A DNA stretch of 8,905 nt from DASXIW01 sp036497785 (GCA_036497785.1 DASXIW010000231.1:1-8905); one strand, 5' to 3'. Counted from the stretch's first letter, positions 1-7,454 are shown. The notes: generated by a model not told the origin, from the letters alone. Program-made: numbers and translations.

Positions 1-2
1 AC

Positions 3-1271
3 CTGCTGCTGCGGCCTAGCGATGCCGAAGCGCAGGCGCCGCGTCCACGATGGCTTGCCCAGGGATGGACCGGCCTGCTCGCCGCCGCCATCGGCCTTAC
101 CGGCGCCACCATCCTGTCCGAGATCGGCACCACCTACGGCGACATATTATCCGCCGACGGCATTCTGCTAGGCCTGTTCGCGGCACTGAAGTTCTGGCCG
201 TGTTCCTGGCGCACCGGCGCCGCGATGGGGCTGGGCCTGGGCTGCGCCGCCGGCCTGAAGCTGACCGCGCTGATATTTCTGCCCGGATTGGGGATCTGGA
301 TGCTGCTGGGGACTGCGAACCGGCGCGCGGCCACTCTCGGCCTGCTCGGTCTGGGGGCAGGGGCCGCGGCAGGATTCCTGCTGCTATGGGGCTGGTGGGG
401 CATCACGCTGTGGCAGCATTTCCACAACCCGTTCTTCCCGTTGTTCGGCCGACTGTTCTCGTCGCCCTGGTCAGTCGGTTTCGAAATGCGCGACATGCGC
501 TTCTTCCCGCGCGATGTGCTGCAATGGATCGCCTACCCGTTCTTCTGGCTGCAAGGACGCAGCTTCGTCGTGACCGAGACGCGGCTGGGCGATCCGCGTT
601 TCGCCCTGGCCTATATCGCGCTGCTCGCCGCCGGCCTTCGCGCGATCCTCCCGGGCCGGCCCCGGCTCGACCGGCGCGTGCTCGGCCTGTGGTTGTTCTT
701 CGCGGTCTCCTATCTGTGTTGGCTGATCGGCTTCTCGATCCTGCGCTATGCCCTGCCATTGGAGGCGCTGAGCGGCATCGTGATCGCGACGTCGCTGCGC
801 CATGTCGCCACCTCGCGCTTCTCCCCGCGCGTGCTGGCGCTCGTGCTGCTGGCCTGTGTCGCGGCGACGCGCCCGATGGGCTGGGGCAGGATCGGTTATG
901 ACCGGGACCTCGTCGAAGCGCCGATCCCGGCATTGCCACGCGATGCCGTGGTCTTCGAGGTGGGCGCTCCGATCGGCTTTGTCGTGCCCTATCTCGCTTC
1001 GCCGTGGCAGCGTTTCATCAGGCCGGATTTTCTGCCGGCGACCTCGCCGGAAGCGGCGATCATCCGTGGTCTGGTCAGCGCGGGGGGAAGGGACCTGTTT
1101 CTCCTGACCAACCTCCCCGAGGATGCGTCGGGCGCGGCCGGCATCGCCGCCGCTCTGGCACCATTCGAATTGACCGCATCCGATGGCGATTGCCGTCCCA
1201 TCCATTCGCCGTTGCAGCGCGATATCCGCCTTTGCGGGGTTACAGCACTATCTCCTACTCCGCCTCGGTGA
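3..1271 (+). CDS. GT-C-type polytopic membrane protein, putative glycosyltransferase (5'-partial)
   Basis: The reading frame is open from the first complete codon of the window to TGA at 1269-1271, giving 422 residues. The true start lies upstream, and the first internal ATG (225) is unlikely to be the start because hydrophobic coding sequence continues before it. The fragment alternates hydrophobic helices with short loops (for example residues about 24-38, 75-100, 112-130, 226-246 and 275-290). It ends in a soluble tail of roughly 130 residues, as in many GT-C-fold lipid-linked-sugar transferases. The loop motif NPFFPLFGRLF (about 142-152) and a DPRFALAY stretch after it are typical of uncharacterised bacterial GT-C proteins. 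The acidic catalytic loop expected near the N-terminus is outside the window, so activity cannot be judged. It probably works in envelope polysaccharide or lipid glycosylation (inference). The 3' end overlaps the end of mazG on the opposite strand. Confidence 0.8.
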   Translation: MLLRPSDAEAQAPRPRWLAQGWTGLLAAAIGLTGATILSEIGTTYGDILSADGILLGLFAALKFWPCSWRTGAAMGLGLGCAAGLKLTALIFLPGLGIWMLLGTANRRAATLGLLGLGAGAAAGFLLLWGWWGITLWQHFHNPFFPLFGRLFSSPWSVGFEMRDMRFFPRDVLQWIAYPFFWLQGRSFVVTETRLGDPRFALAYIALLAAGLRAILPGRPRLDRRVLGLWLFFAVSYLCWLIGFSILRYALPLEALSGIVIATSLRHVATSRFSPRVLALVLLACVAATRPMGWGRIGYDRDLVEAPIPALPRDAVVFEVGAPIGFVVPYLASPWQRFIRPDFLPATSPEAAIIRGLVSAGGRDLFLLTNLPEDASGAAGIAAALAPFELTASDGDCRPIHSPLQRDIRLCGVTALSPTPPR

Positions 1272-2124
1272 CGCGCTCGCGCTGCTTGGCCAGCTGCCAT
1301 TCCGCCTCCATTTCCGCCAGCGTCGCATCCGCCGGCAACTGGCCGCGCGCGGCCAGCGCCGCCTCCATTGCGCCGAAGCGCCGGGCGAATTTCAGATTGG
1401 CGTGGCGCAGGCAGGTCTCGGGGTCCACGGCGAGTTTGCGCGCGAGATTGGCCAGAACGAACAACATGTCGCCCAGCTCGTCCTGCAGCCGGGCCTTGTC
1501 CGCAAGCGGCAATTCGGCGCGCAATTCGGCAACCTCCTCGTCCAGCTTCTCCAGCACCGCCGCCGCATCCGGCCAGTCGAAGCCCACCCGGGCGGCGCGC
1601 GCGGTCAGCTTCAGCGCCCGGGTCAGGCCGGGCAGCCCGTCCGGTATGCCGGCCAGCGTCCCCGTCTCGGCCCGCGCTGCCCGTTCGGCGCGCTTCTGCT
1701 CCTCCCAGGCCCGCGCCTGCATGCCGGCATCTCGCGCCGCCGCCTCGCCGAACACATGCGGATGGCGGCGCACCATCTTGTCGGCAATGCCGCGGGCCAC
1801 ATCGGCGAAGCCAAATTTCCCGGCCTCCTCGGCCATGCGCGCGTGGAAAACCACCTGGAACAGCAGATCGCCCAACTCGTCCGGCAGGCCCGCGAAATCG
1901 CGGCGGGCAATGGCGTCCGCCACCTCATAGGCCTCCTCGATCGTATAGGGCGCGATGCTGTCAAAATCCTGGGCGATGTCCCAGGGGCAGCCGTCAGTGC
2001 GGTTGCGCAGGCGGGCCATGATGTCCAGCAGCCGGCGCAATTCCTGTTCAGCAGCCTTGGCCGGGACGGAATCCTGGAGCTTGGAGACGGACAAGGCACA
2101 TCCTTTCGCGGGGTCTTTGTTCAT
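1255..2124 (-). CDS. mazG: MazG nucleoside triphosphate pyrophosphohydrolase
   Basis: This is a cytosolic all-alpha NTP pyrophosphatase of 289 residues. The family hydrolyses (d)NTPs to monophosphates plus pyrophosphate, clearing aberrant nucleotides and, in some bacteria, tempering the stringent response. Both tandem MazG domains keep their metal ligands. The N-terminal copy has CPWD (46-49), TIEEAYE (61-67) and DELGDLL (82-88). The C-terminal copy has LDEEVAEL (194-201) and DELGDML (215-221). The signature KMVRRHPHVF (116-125) is intact. E. coli MazG is about 263 residues, so the N-terminus here is some 25 residues longer. I chose ATG at 2124, preceded by a G-rich tract. An in-frame TTG at 2094 has a better spaced AAAGGA six bases upstream and would give 279 residues. 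The gene is divergent from DUF938 with 62 bases between them, and convergent and overlapping with the GT-C gene. Confidence 0.95.
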   Translation of the reverse strand: MNKDPAKGCALSVSKLQDSVPAKAAEQELRRLLDIMARLRNRTDGCPWDIAQDFDSIAPYTIEEAYEVADAIARRDFAGLPDELGDLLFQVVFHARMAEEAGKFGFADVARGIADKMVRRHPHVFGEAAARDAGMQARAWEEQKRAERAARAETGTLAGIPDGLPGLTRALKLTARAARVGFDWPDAAAVLEKLDEEVAELRAELPLADKARLQDELGDMLFVLANLARKLAVDPETCLRHANLKFARRFGAMEAALAARGQLPADATLAEMEAEWQLAKQRERVTEAE

Positions 2125-2186
2125 ACCCCCCAACCTGCCGCAGCCGGGCCGAGACGGCCAGCGCCTTTGCCGATATACAGGCGCGC

Positions 2187-2795
2187 ATGACCGACGACCC
2201 CCGCATTCACGCCCCAGCCGCCCAGCGCAATCGCGATCCCATCCTGGCCGTGCTCCGCCGCGTACTGCCGCCCTCCGGCCTGGTGCTGGAAGTGGCCAGC
2301 GGCTCCGGCGAGCATGCCGTGCATTTTGCCCGCGCCATGCCCAGCCTTGCCTTCCAGCCCTCCGACCCCGATCCGCCCCGTCGCGCCAGCATCGATGCCT
2401 GGGCCGCCGAGAGCGGCCTCGCCAACATCCGCCCCGCTCTGGCGCTCGACGCGACGGCGCCCCAATGGCCGATCTCCCACGCCGACGCCGTGCTGTGCTT
2501 CAACATGATCCATATCGCGCCATGGGACGCCGCCATTGGCCTAATCCGGGGCGCCGGGCGCATGCTGGGGCAGGGCGGCCTATTGATCCTGTACGGCCCC
2601 TATCGCCGGGGCGGCGCCCACACTGCCCCCAGCAACGCCGCATTCGACGCCAGCCTGCGCGAACGCGACCCGGCCTGGGGTGTGCGCGACCTGGAAGCCG
2701 TCAGCGAACTCGCCGCCCAGTCCGGTTTCGGCACACCCGCCATCGAGCAGATGCCCGCCAATAATCTGTGCGTGATTTTTACGCGGGGCGATTAG
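2187..2795 (+). CDS. DUF938 family SAM-dependent methyltransferase
   Basis: This 202-residue cytosolic protein belongs to the DUF938 family (the bacterial relatives of METTL26), whose substrate is not established. The N-terminal APAAQRNRDPIL (9-20) is the family lead-in. The SAM-binding motif I is VLEVASGSGEHAVHFA (33-48), followed by QPSDPD (57-62), where the nucleotide ribose is normally bound. CFNMIHIAPW (104-113) and YGPYRRGGAHTAPSNAAFD (136-154) are highly conserved, as are RDPAWGVRDLE (160-170) and the terminal MPANNL (189-194). Length is normal and nothing is missing. The ATG has only a weak AGG upstream. A TATACA hexamer at 2174-2179 lies seven bases before the ATG, which would fit a leaderless transcript, but no good -35 is visible. 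A two-hairpin element follows 22 bases after the stop. Confidence 0.92.
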   Translation: MTDDPRIHAPAAQRNRDPILAVLRRVLPPSGLVLEVASGSGEHAVHFARAMPSLAFQPSDPDPPRRASIDAWAAESGLANIRPALALDATAPQWPISHADAVLCFNMIHIAPWDAAIGLIRGAGRMLGQGGLLILYGPYRRGGAHTAPSNAAFDASLRERDPAWGVRDLEAVSELAAQSGFGTPAIEQMPANNLCVIFTRGD

Positions 2796-2817
2796 TGGCC
2801 GTTTGAGAGTAAAGTTG

Positions 2818-2869
2818 AAGGGAAACCGGGCTCTGCCCGGACCCGCAAAGAGGCAGAGTTCGATTGCCT
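2818..2869 (+). repeat. Two-hairpin palindromic element, copy 1
   Basis: The first hairpin is CCGGGC-TCT-GCCCGG (2826-2840). After the spacer ACCCGCAAAG comes a second, weaker hairpin, AGGCA...TGCCT (2851-2855 with 2865-2869). The stretch 2818-2856 matches the reverse complement of 4617-4654 closely, including an identical ACCCGCAAAG spacer and a single loop change in hairpin 1. The element begins 22 bases after the DUF938 stop. It may act as a 3'-end or transcript-stabilising structure, but it has no U-tract, so it is not a classical intrinsic terminator. A REP/BIME-like intergenic repeat is the best description. Confidence 0.7.
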
Positions 2870-2899
2870 GCGGCAAATAGAAACGGTGCTCGCCACAAA

Positions 2900-4326
2900 C
2901 TATTCGTGCTTTCTCTTATCGTAACGCTCCAATTGGAGGCCTCCGATGCTACGGTCGAACCCTTTGGACCACGCAAGCGGGGCAGCGGCGAAATCAACGC
3001 TAGGCATTTCTCCCAGGACTCCCACCGTCCAGACGCGGGCGAAGGGAGCAGCGGCAGCGAGGGGGAGGAGTGGGCCTCGCCGGTCTGGGGTCTGCACGAA
3101 GCCAGAGAGTTTGGTGCCGCCGACTTGGTCCAAAAAGTAGCGAAGCGCGAAAAGCGTCGCGCCGTTCTTCGTGCTGACGATCGCGTCGCCCGGCCGACTC
3201 TCGGCCGCGAGGACTGCGGCGACTTGGTCCACCGGCACGTGCGACCATGAATAATAATTGTGCAGCGCCCAGCCGTCGGTTAGCACGAACATCGTTGTGA
3301 TGCCGATGCGAAGCCAGCGGCCAGGCAACGCGTTAAGACCGACGGCAAGCAGGATCGCGACAGGAATCTCAATCCAGATAAAGGTTGCGAGGATGTAGCC
3401 GAGCAGTTTGTTTACGGCGAAGAACCCAAAAGTGGTGATGGTCAGCGGAATGAATGCGGTCATCGCCGCCTGGGTCAGCCATCGCATATCCCTCCGGAGC
3501 TCCCAGAGTCCCGGCAGGACGAGGACGAGTACCGTTGTAACCGCGAGAAGCCTTCCTTTCCAGATCGCAAAGCCACCGAAGACCGCGCAGACGTCGCCGA
3601 AATGCGCGGCGGCATCGATCTGAAACGGGATCATTGAGGCGTCCGGGTGGGCCGCAGAATAGATGACGCGGCCCATTTGCGCGATGAACCCAGGTAGCCA
3701 GAAGGCCCACACCGCCGCGTCACCTAATTGCGCAATAATCCAATTGGCGAACCAGCGGCGCCCTTGTGTGCCGAAGCCCCGAGCAACCGCCGTGGCCGCG
3801 AGGTTCTCGCCTAGCAAAAAGAAGCCAGCGGTGTGCTGGGTGAGCATGGCGCCAGCGCCTCCAAGGATACAGGCGCGCCAGCCGACATCCGCTTGCCAGG
3901 CGAGGACTCGTTCGCCGCCGGGAGCCACTAACGAGTTGCCGATCCACCGTGTTCGAGCCGCCGCAGCTTCCATGACCTGTACAACGCCCCAGAATGGGAT
4001 GGCGCACCACATCACTTGATAGCCGTACGGCCGCGCTTTCTGTGCCCAGTTCACGTCGAGCGCTGCAGCGGCGAAGGCCAAACCGGGGACGAGGCCCGGG
4101 GGCCGTCGATCGTGCCGCCGCTAAGGCAGACGAATCCAGCCGCAACGGTCATCGCCAGGGCTGAGAGCACGCGCAGCAAAAAGACGTCCGTACCCACCCC
4201 TATCCACTGGCTTAAAGTGACGTAGTAAAGCGGTGGGTGCGTCGTAGACGATCCATGAAACCGCATGGCCGAACCAACAACAATCGGAAGCAAGCTCGGC
4301 TGCTTCAGACCAGCCGAGTGCAGAAA
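2900..4326 (-). pseudogene. ArnT/PMT-type glycosyltransferase family 39 remnant, 5'-truncated and frameshifted
   Basis: Two minus-strand frames together encode one GT39-like membrane protein. The upstream frame (about 4326 to 4100) carries the family motif THPPLYYVTLSQW followed by a hydrophobic helix. The downstream frame (about 4100 to 2900) begins with WAQKARPYGYQ, matching the family's 'YSQEARPYAL' segment. It continues through several hydrophobic helices to a soluble tail with a PVDQVAAVLAAESRPGDAIV region. They join if one base is restored in the C5 run of the minus strand (G run at 4098-4102 on +). Upstream of 4326 this frame meets TAG (4327-4329), and the neighbouring frame meets TGA (4340-4342). 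The first transmembrane helix and its catalytic acidic pair are therefore absent or scrambled. It would otherwise transfer sugars from polyprenyl phosphate carriers to lipid or protein acceptors. The frameshift alone could be a sequencing error; the missing N-terminus argues for a true relic. Confidence 0.75.
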
Positions 4327-4605
4327 CTATCTCGCCAACTCAGGCTACGGACAAACCAAGTGAAACCGCTCTAAGAGCACGCCGACGACGGTCTGGATTC
4401 GTGGGCTGGTCATCATGGAGCAACCATCTGCTTAATTGCAGGAGCAATCTGCTTCGAAATAGCAATCAAAAAAACCTGCGGCACATGCCGTTTCGATAGT
4501 GAATTCTAAACCCGGTGGCGTCGGGATCTCCGCAAACGCCCGGCCGTCTTGTAGCAACACAACCGATTTTAAAGGAAGACGATCCAGCCAAGAGAGTCAT
4601 GGGAT
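4327..4605. other. AT-richer non-coding or decayed segment
   Basis: No convincing gene is present here. GC is low: 27 of 60 bases at 4441-4500, against 38 of 60 in a sample of the GH4 gene (5101-5160). On the minus strand one frame reads an arginine-rich then hydrophobic stretch (about 4440-4343) before a TGA. This may be the eroded N-terminus of the glycosyltransferase remnant, but the similarity is too weak to prove. No tRNA, transposase or repeat array was seen. Confidence 0.5.
4468..4490 (-). terminator. Weak candidate intrinsic terminator
   Basis: Read on the minus strand, a short palindrome (CGGC-ATGT-GCCG, 4490 to 4479) is followed four bases later by seven T residues (4474 to 4468). 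The stem is only four to five pairs, so termination would be inefficient. If real, it would stop transcripts leaving the GH4 gene before they enter the glycosyltransferase remnant. Confidence 0.25.
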
Positions 4606-4654
4606 CAAAGGGGCGACTGCCCCTTTGCGGGTCCGGGCAAAGCCCGGCCTTCCT
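4606..4654 (-). repeat. Two-hairpin palindromic element, copy 2 (inverted)
   Basis: Read on the minus strand, this is CCGGGC-TTT-GCCCGG (4647 to 4633), the spacer ACCCG, then a perfect nine-pair hairpin CAAAGGGGC-AGTC-GCCCCTTTG (4627 to 4606). It is inverted relative to copy 1 and starts four bases after the GH4 stop codon, so each copy lies immediately 3' of the intact gene beside it. The second hairpin is much stronger than in copy 1. It could help end transcription of the GH4 gene, although no U-tract follows. Confidence 0.72.
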
Positions 4655-4657
4655 TGC

Positions 4658-6529
4658 TCAATCGAACAGCGCCGCTGGCAGCCAGTCGCGATGCGCCTCC
4701 AACATTTCGTCCACCAGGCCCGTAATTTCGTCCAGGCTCAGCTCGGCCGCCGTGTGCGGGTCCAACATGGCGGCGTGATACACGTGTTCCCGCCGCCCGG
4801 TCAGCGCCGCCTCCACGGTCAGCGCCTGCACGTTGATGTTGGTCTGCATCAGTGCCGCGAGTTGCAGGGGCAGGGGGCCGACGTGCACAGGCTGCACGCC
4901 ATTGGCATCCACCAGGCACGGTACTTCGACGCAGCTCCCTTCGGGCAGGTTGTCGATCAACCCGGCATTCGGCACGTTGCCGTAGATCACGGTGGGCTGC
5001 CCGGTCTGTCTCGCGTGGATGATGCGGGCGCCGTATTCGTGGCTGCGCGTCACCGCCAGTGCCCGGCTGGGGTCCAGCAGGCTATGCGACAACCCGTTCC
5101 ATTCGGCGATCTGCGCCTCGCAGCGGCGCGGATACTCATCGAGCGGGATGTTGAAGCGGTCGAGCAGCGCCGGCCGGTCGCGCTTGATGTACCAGGGCAC
5201 GTATTCGGCGAAGTGCTCGCTCGACTCCGTGACGAAATAACCCAGCCGGCCCAGCATGTCGTAGCGCACGCGATCATGCGCCGGCACCCGGCCTTCCGCC
5301 ACCACCTGGCGGATGCGGGGATACAGATCCTCGCCGTTGCAGGTGATCTTCAGATAGAACGCCATGTGGTTGATGCCGGCCACGGTGTAGTCGATCGCCT
5401 CCACCGGCACGCCGATATCCCGCGCTAGCTCCGCCGCCGTGCCCTGCACGCTGTGGCACAGCCCGATCGTCTGGATCGGGCTCGCGCGGCGCAGCGCCCA
5501 ACAATTCATCGCCATCGGATTCACGTAGTTCAAGTGCAGCACATCGGGGCAGCGCCGCTCCATTTCGCGGGCCATGTCCAGCAGCACGGGAATGGTGCGC
5601 AGCCCACGCATGATGCCGCCCACGCCCAGCGTGTCGGCGATGGTCTGGCGCAGGCCGAAGCGCTTGGGGATGTCGAAATCGGTGACGGTGCAGGGGTGGT
5701 AGCCGCCGACCTGGATCATGTTGATCGCATAATCGGCCCCGTCCAGCGCGTGCCCCAGATCCATGGTCGCCTCGATCCGCGCCGGGCTGTCCAGCGCCTG
5801 GCCGATCCGGCCGGCCACAATTTCGGAGACGCGCAGCCGTTCGGCGTCGATGTCGTACAGGCAGATCCGGCTGGCAGCGAGCTCGGGTTCGGACAGGATG
5901 TCGCCCAGCAGGCTCTTGGCGAACACGGTACTCCCGGCACCGATGAAGGCGATGTGCGGGCCCGATGGGGATTGCGCCCGCGCGGCGGTTCGCGGCTGCA
6001 GGGATGCCCCCGCCAGCAGGCGTCGCGCATGGGCTATGGCGTTCGCGGCGGCGGCGGGCAGGCTGGAATTGCGTGCCAGCGCCTCCAGCACCGCGTCGGC
6101 GGACGGTGCATCGGCCGTCTGCAGTGCCGCTGTTTCGATCTCGCGCTGCGCGGCGTCGCGGGTCGGCGCGTAGAATTCGAGCGTGCTGGTATCGCCCTGC
6201 CCGTCCACGACGACCACGCGCAGCGAGCCGTCCAGCAATTCGGCGCCGGTGGCGATGCCGTTGCAGTCGATCACGAAGGCTGCCGGTGTGGTGCTGTCGC
6301 CGGTGACATCCTCGCGCGGTCCGTTTGTAGCGGCGGCGACCAGCACGGTCTGGCCCCTGCGCACCTCAACCCGCAAATCGGTCGCGAACCGGTCGCCCTC
6401 TCGCTTGATCACCCAGCCATTGATGCAGGCGGGCAGACGGAAGCCGTCGATCACGCCATGCAGTTCGATCGGCGGCGCGATCGCAGCCGGGGCGTCCTCC
6501 GCACGTGGCGGGAGATCCTTGGAAACCAT
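4658..6529 (-). CDS. melA: GH4 alpha-galactosidase (MelA-like) with N-terminal beta-sandwich-like extension
   Basis: The enzyme has 623 residues. Residues 191-623 align along their length with E. coli MelA as I recall it. The NAD-binding loop is FIGAGSTVFAKSLLGD (195-210), followed by QTIADTLGVGGIMRGLRTIP (295-314) and LNYVNPMAMN (333-342). The metal-binding Cys358-His359 lie in GLCHSVQGT and His388 in GINHMAFYL. GYFVTESSEHFAEYVPW (430-446) and MQTNINVQ (561-568) also match. GH4 enzymes use NAD+ and a divalent metal (usually Mn2+) in an oxidation-elimination mechanism; alpha-galactosides are the likely substrate, though alpha-glucosides are possible. Usual length is about 430-480. The extra first 190 residues comprise a beta-rich segment (about 22-121; HGVIDGF...INGWV) and an Ala-rich linker. 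No ATG, GTG or TTG lies close before the GH4 core, and base use matches, so the extension appears genuine. There is no signal peptide. AGAGAAG lies just before the ATG. No transporter or regulator is adjacent. Confidence 0.93.
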   Translation of the reverse strand: MVSKDLPPRAEDAPAAIAPPIELHGVIDGFRLPACINGWVIKREGDRFATDLRVEVRRGQTVLVAAATNGPREDVTGDSTTPAAFVIDCNGIATGAELLDGSLRVVVVDGQGDTSTLEFYAPTRDAAQREIETAALQTADAPSADAVLEALARNSSLPAAAANAIAHARRLLAGASLQPRTAARAQSPSGPHIAFIGAGSTVFAKSLLGDILSEPELAASRICLYDIDAERLRVSEIVAGRIGQALDSPARIEATMDLGHALDGADYAINMIQVGGYHPCTVTDFDIPKRFGLRQTIADTLGVGGIMRGLRTIPVLLDMAREMERRCPDVLHLNYVNPMAMNCWALRRASPIQTIGLCHSVQGTAAELARDIGVPVEAIDYTVAGINHMAFYLKITCNGEDLYPRIRQVVAEGRVPAHDRVRYDMLGRLGYFVTESSEHFAEYVPWYIKRDRPALLDRFNIPLDEYPRRCEAQIAEWNGLSHSLLDPSRALAVTRSHEYGARIIHARQTGQPTVIYGNVPNAGLIDNLPEGSCVEVPCLVDANGVQPVHVGPLPLQLAALMQTNINVQALTVEAALTGRREHVYHAAMLDPHTAAELSLDEITGLVDEMLEAHRDWLPAALFD

Positions 6530-6553
6530 GATCTTCTCTTTGGAAGTGCTTCG

Positions 6554-6589
6554 ATTATAAAACGGAATTTCTCACATTCCCGCGAGAAA
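6554..6589 (-). promoter_or_regulatory. Candidate promoter and operator upstream of the GH4 gene
   Basis: A perfect TATAAT reads on the minus strand at 6559-6554, 24 bases before the GH4 ATG, overlapping the stop codon of the upstream hydrolase gene. The hexamer at -35 spacing (CGGGAA) is poor. An inverted repeat TTTCTC-N10-GAGAAA (6568-6573 with 6584-6589) covers that -35 position and could bind a repressor or an activator that compensates for the weak -35. This is a pattern-based guess, and chance occurrence in this AT-richer strip is possible. Confidence 0.3.
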
Positions 6590-7454
6590 GCGTAGCGGGT
6601 TTGCAATATTTTGTGACAATCCCGTCCTCTCGCAGCAACGCCAGCACCAGCAATCCCCGCAGCAGCCCCACGGGATCCCGCCCGGCGCCCTTCGCGGTCA
6701 GGCCGCGATGGGTGCCGGAAACCACCACATGCCGCGCGCCCGGCAGCAGGGCCGAGGAGATGGAAACGAAGCCGTCATTGCCGCCGGCCCCACGGCGCTC
6801 CATCCAGCGGACCAGCGGCAGATAGCGCCGATCCGGCCCGCTGACAGGGATATCGACGCGCGAGGCGCAGTTGACCACGGGAAAACTGCGCAATGCCGCC
6901 GCGATGCCCTTGGCGTTCTCCGCCATCCACACCGTCCGCGCGCCGACGGTCAGGTCGAAAATGCCCAGCGCCGAGCCGCGCCGCATCGCCCGCAGCGCGG
7001 CCCCGGCAGCGAAATGCAGTCGTTTGGAGGCCACCACAGCATCGGCCACCAGCGAACCGTAAAACGGCGACTGGATGGTGATCAGCCCGCAGCATCGCGC
7101 CGCCGCATCCGAATGCACCAGGGCGGCGAGCGATTCCAGGCCGCCATTGCTGTGCGCGATGATCAGCGCCGGCCGCGGATCGTCCAACAGAATGGCCCGC
7201 AGCCGCGCCGCATTGGCGGCGATCGGGGCGCCGGTGGGCAGCCGTACCACGGACACCTCGGCTGGCAGCGTGTCCCGCAGCCAGGCCGCCTGGGTGCCCA
7301 TGTAATCCACGCCGAATGGCCGCAGCGCGGCGCCGACCTCGCCGAGCAGCCCGTAGGCGATGAGCACGCGACATCCGTCAACCGCCTCCGCCAATTGGGC
7401 ATGGACCGCGTCGTCGGAAGATAAATAGTTCAGATAGGCGGACGCCGTGCTCAT
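6555..7454 (-). CDS. Lipase/esterase-like alpha/beta hydrolase
   Basis: The product is a 299-residue protein with an alpha/beta-hydrolase layout. An early strand and loop VLIAYGLLGEVG (30-41) would form the oxyanion-hole region. The nucleophile elbow is AHSNGG, with Ser102. The acid is probably Asp227 in GGNDGFVSISSALLPGA (224-240), and the base is His249 in SGTHRGL. The elbow has Ala where GHSxGG lipases have the first Gly, a tolerated variant. 'NDG...' followed by a 'GTHRGL' histidine is typical of triacylglycerol-lipase-like and depolymerase-like hydrolases. The substrate is unknown. No clear signal peptide is seen at the ATG start (7454), so a cytoplasmic location is likely unless the start is wrong. 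A weak GGGA lies upstream. The stop is 25 bases before the GH4 ATG, so the two may be co-transcribed. The last 15 or so residues (from CKPATL) look unstructured and poorly conserved. Confidence 0.8.
   Translation of the reverse strand: MSTASAYLNYLSSDDAVHAQLAEAVDGCRVLIAYGLLGEVGAALRPFGVDYMGTQAAWLRDTLPAEVSVVRLPTGAPIAANAARLRAILLDDPRPALIIAHSNGGLESLAALVHSDAAARCCGLITIQSPFYGSLVADAVVASKRLHFAAGAALRAMRRGSALGIFDLTVGARTVWMAENAKGIAAALRSFPVVNCASRVDIPVSGPDRRYLPLVRWMERRGAGGNDGFVSISSALLPGARHVVVSGTHRGLTAKGAGRDPVGLLRGLLVLALLREDGIVTKYCKPATLSRGNVRNSVL

Noticed and set aside
471..1205. Minus-strand open frame of 244 residues opposite the GT-C gene
   Set aside because: The + strand shows membrane-helix periodicity and family motifs; the antisense product is a polar, Arg/Gln-rich shadow.
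1183..2190. Long + strand open frame (335 residues) opposite mazG
   Set aside because: It mirrors a clear MazG coding region and its translation has low-complexity Arg/Gln/Gly composition with no recognisable motif.
4499..5428. + strand open frame of 309 residues starting in the spacer
   Set aside because: Most of it is antisense to the GH4 C-terminal half, and the start region contains the palindromic repeat, so it is not a plausible gene.
5453..6595. Long + strand open frame (380 residues) opposite the GH4 gene
   Set aside because: It is the complement of strongly conserved GH4 coding sequence; its translation is rich in His, Gln, Arg and Gly with no family resemblance, as expected of a high-GC shadow frame.
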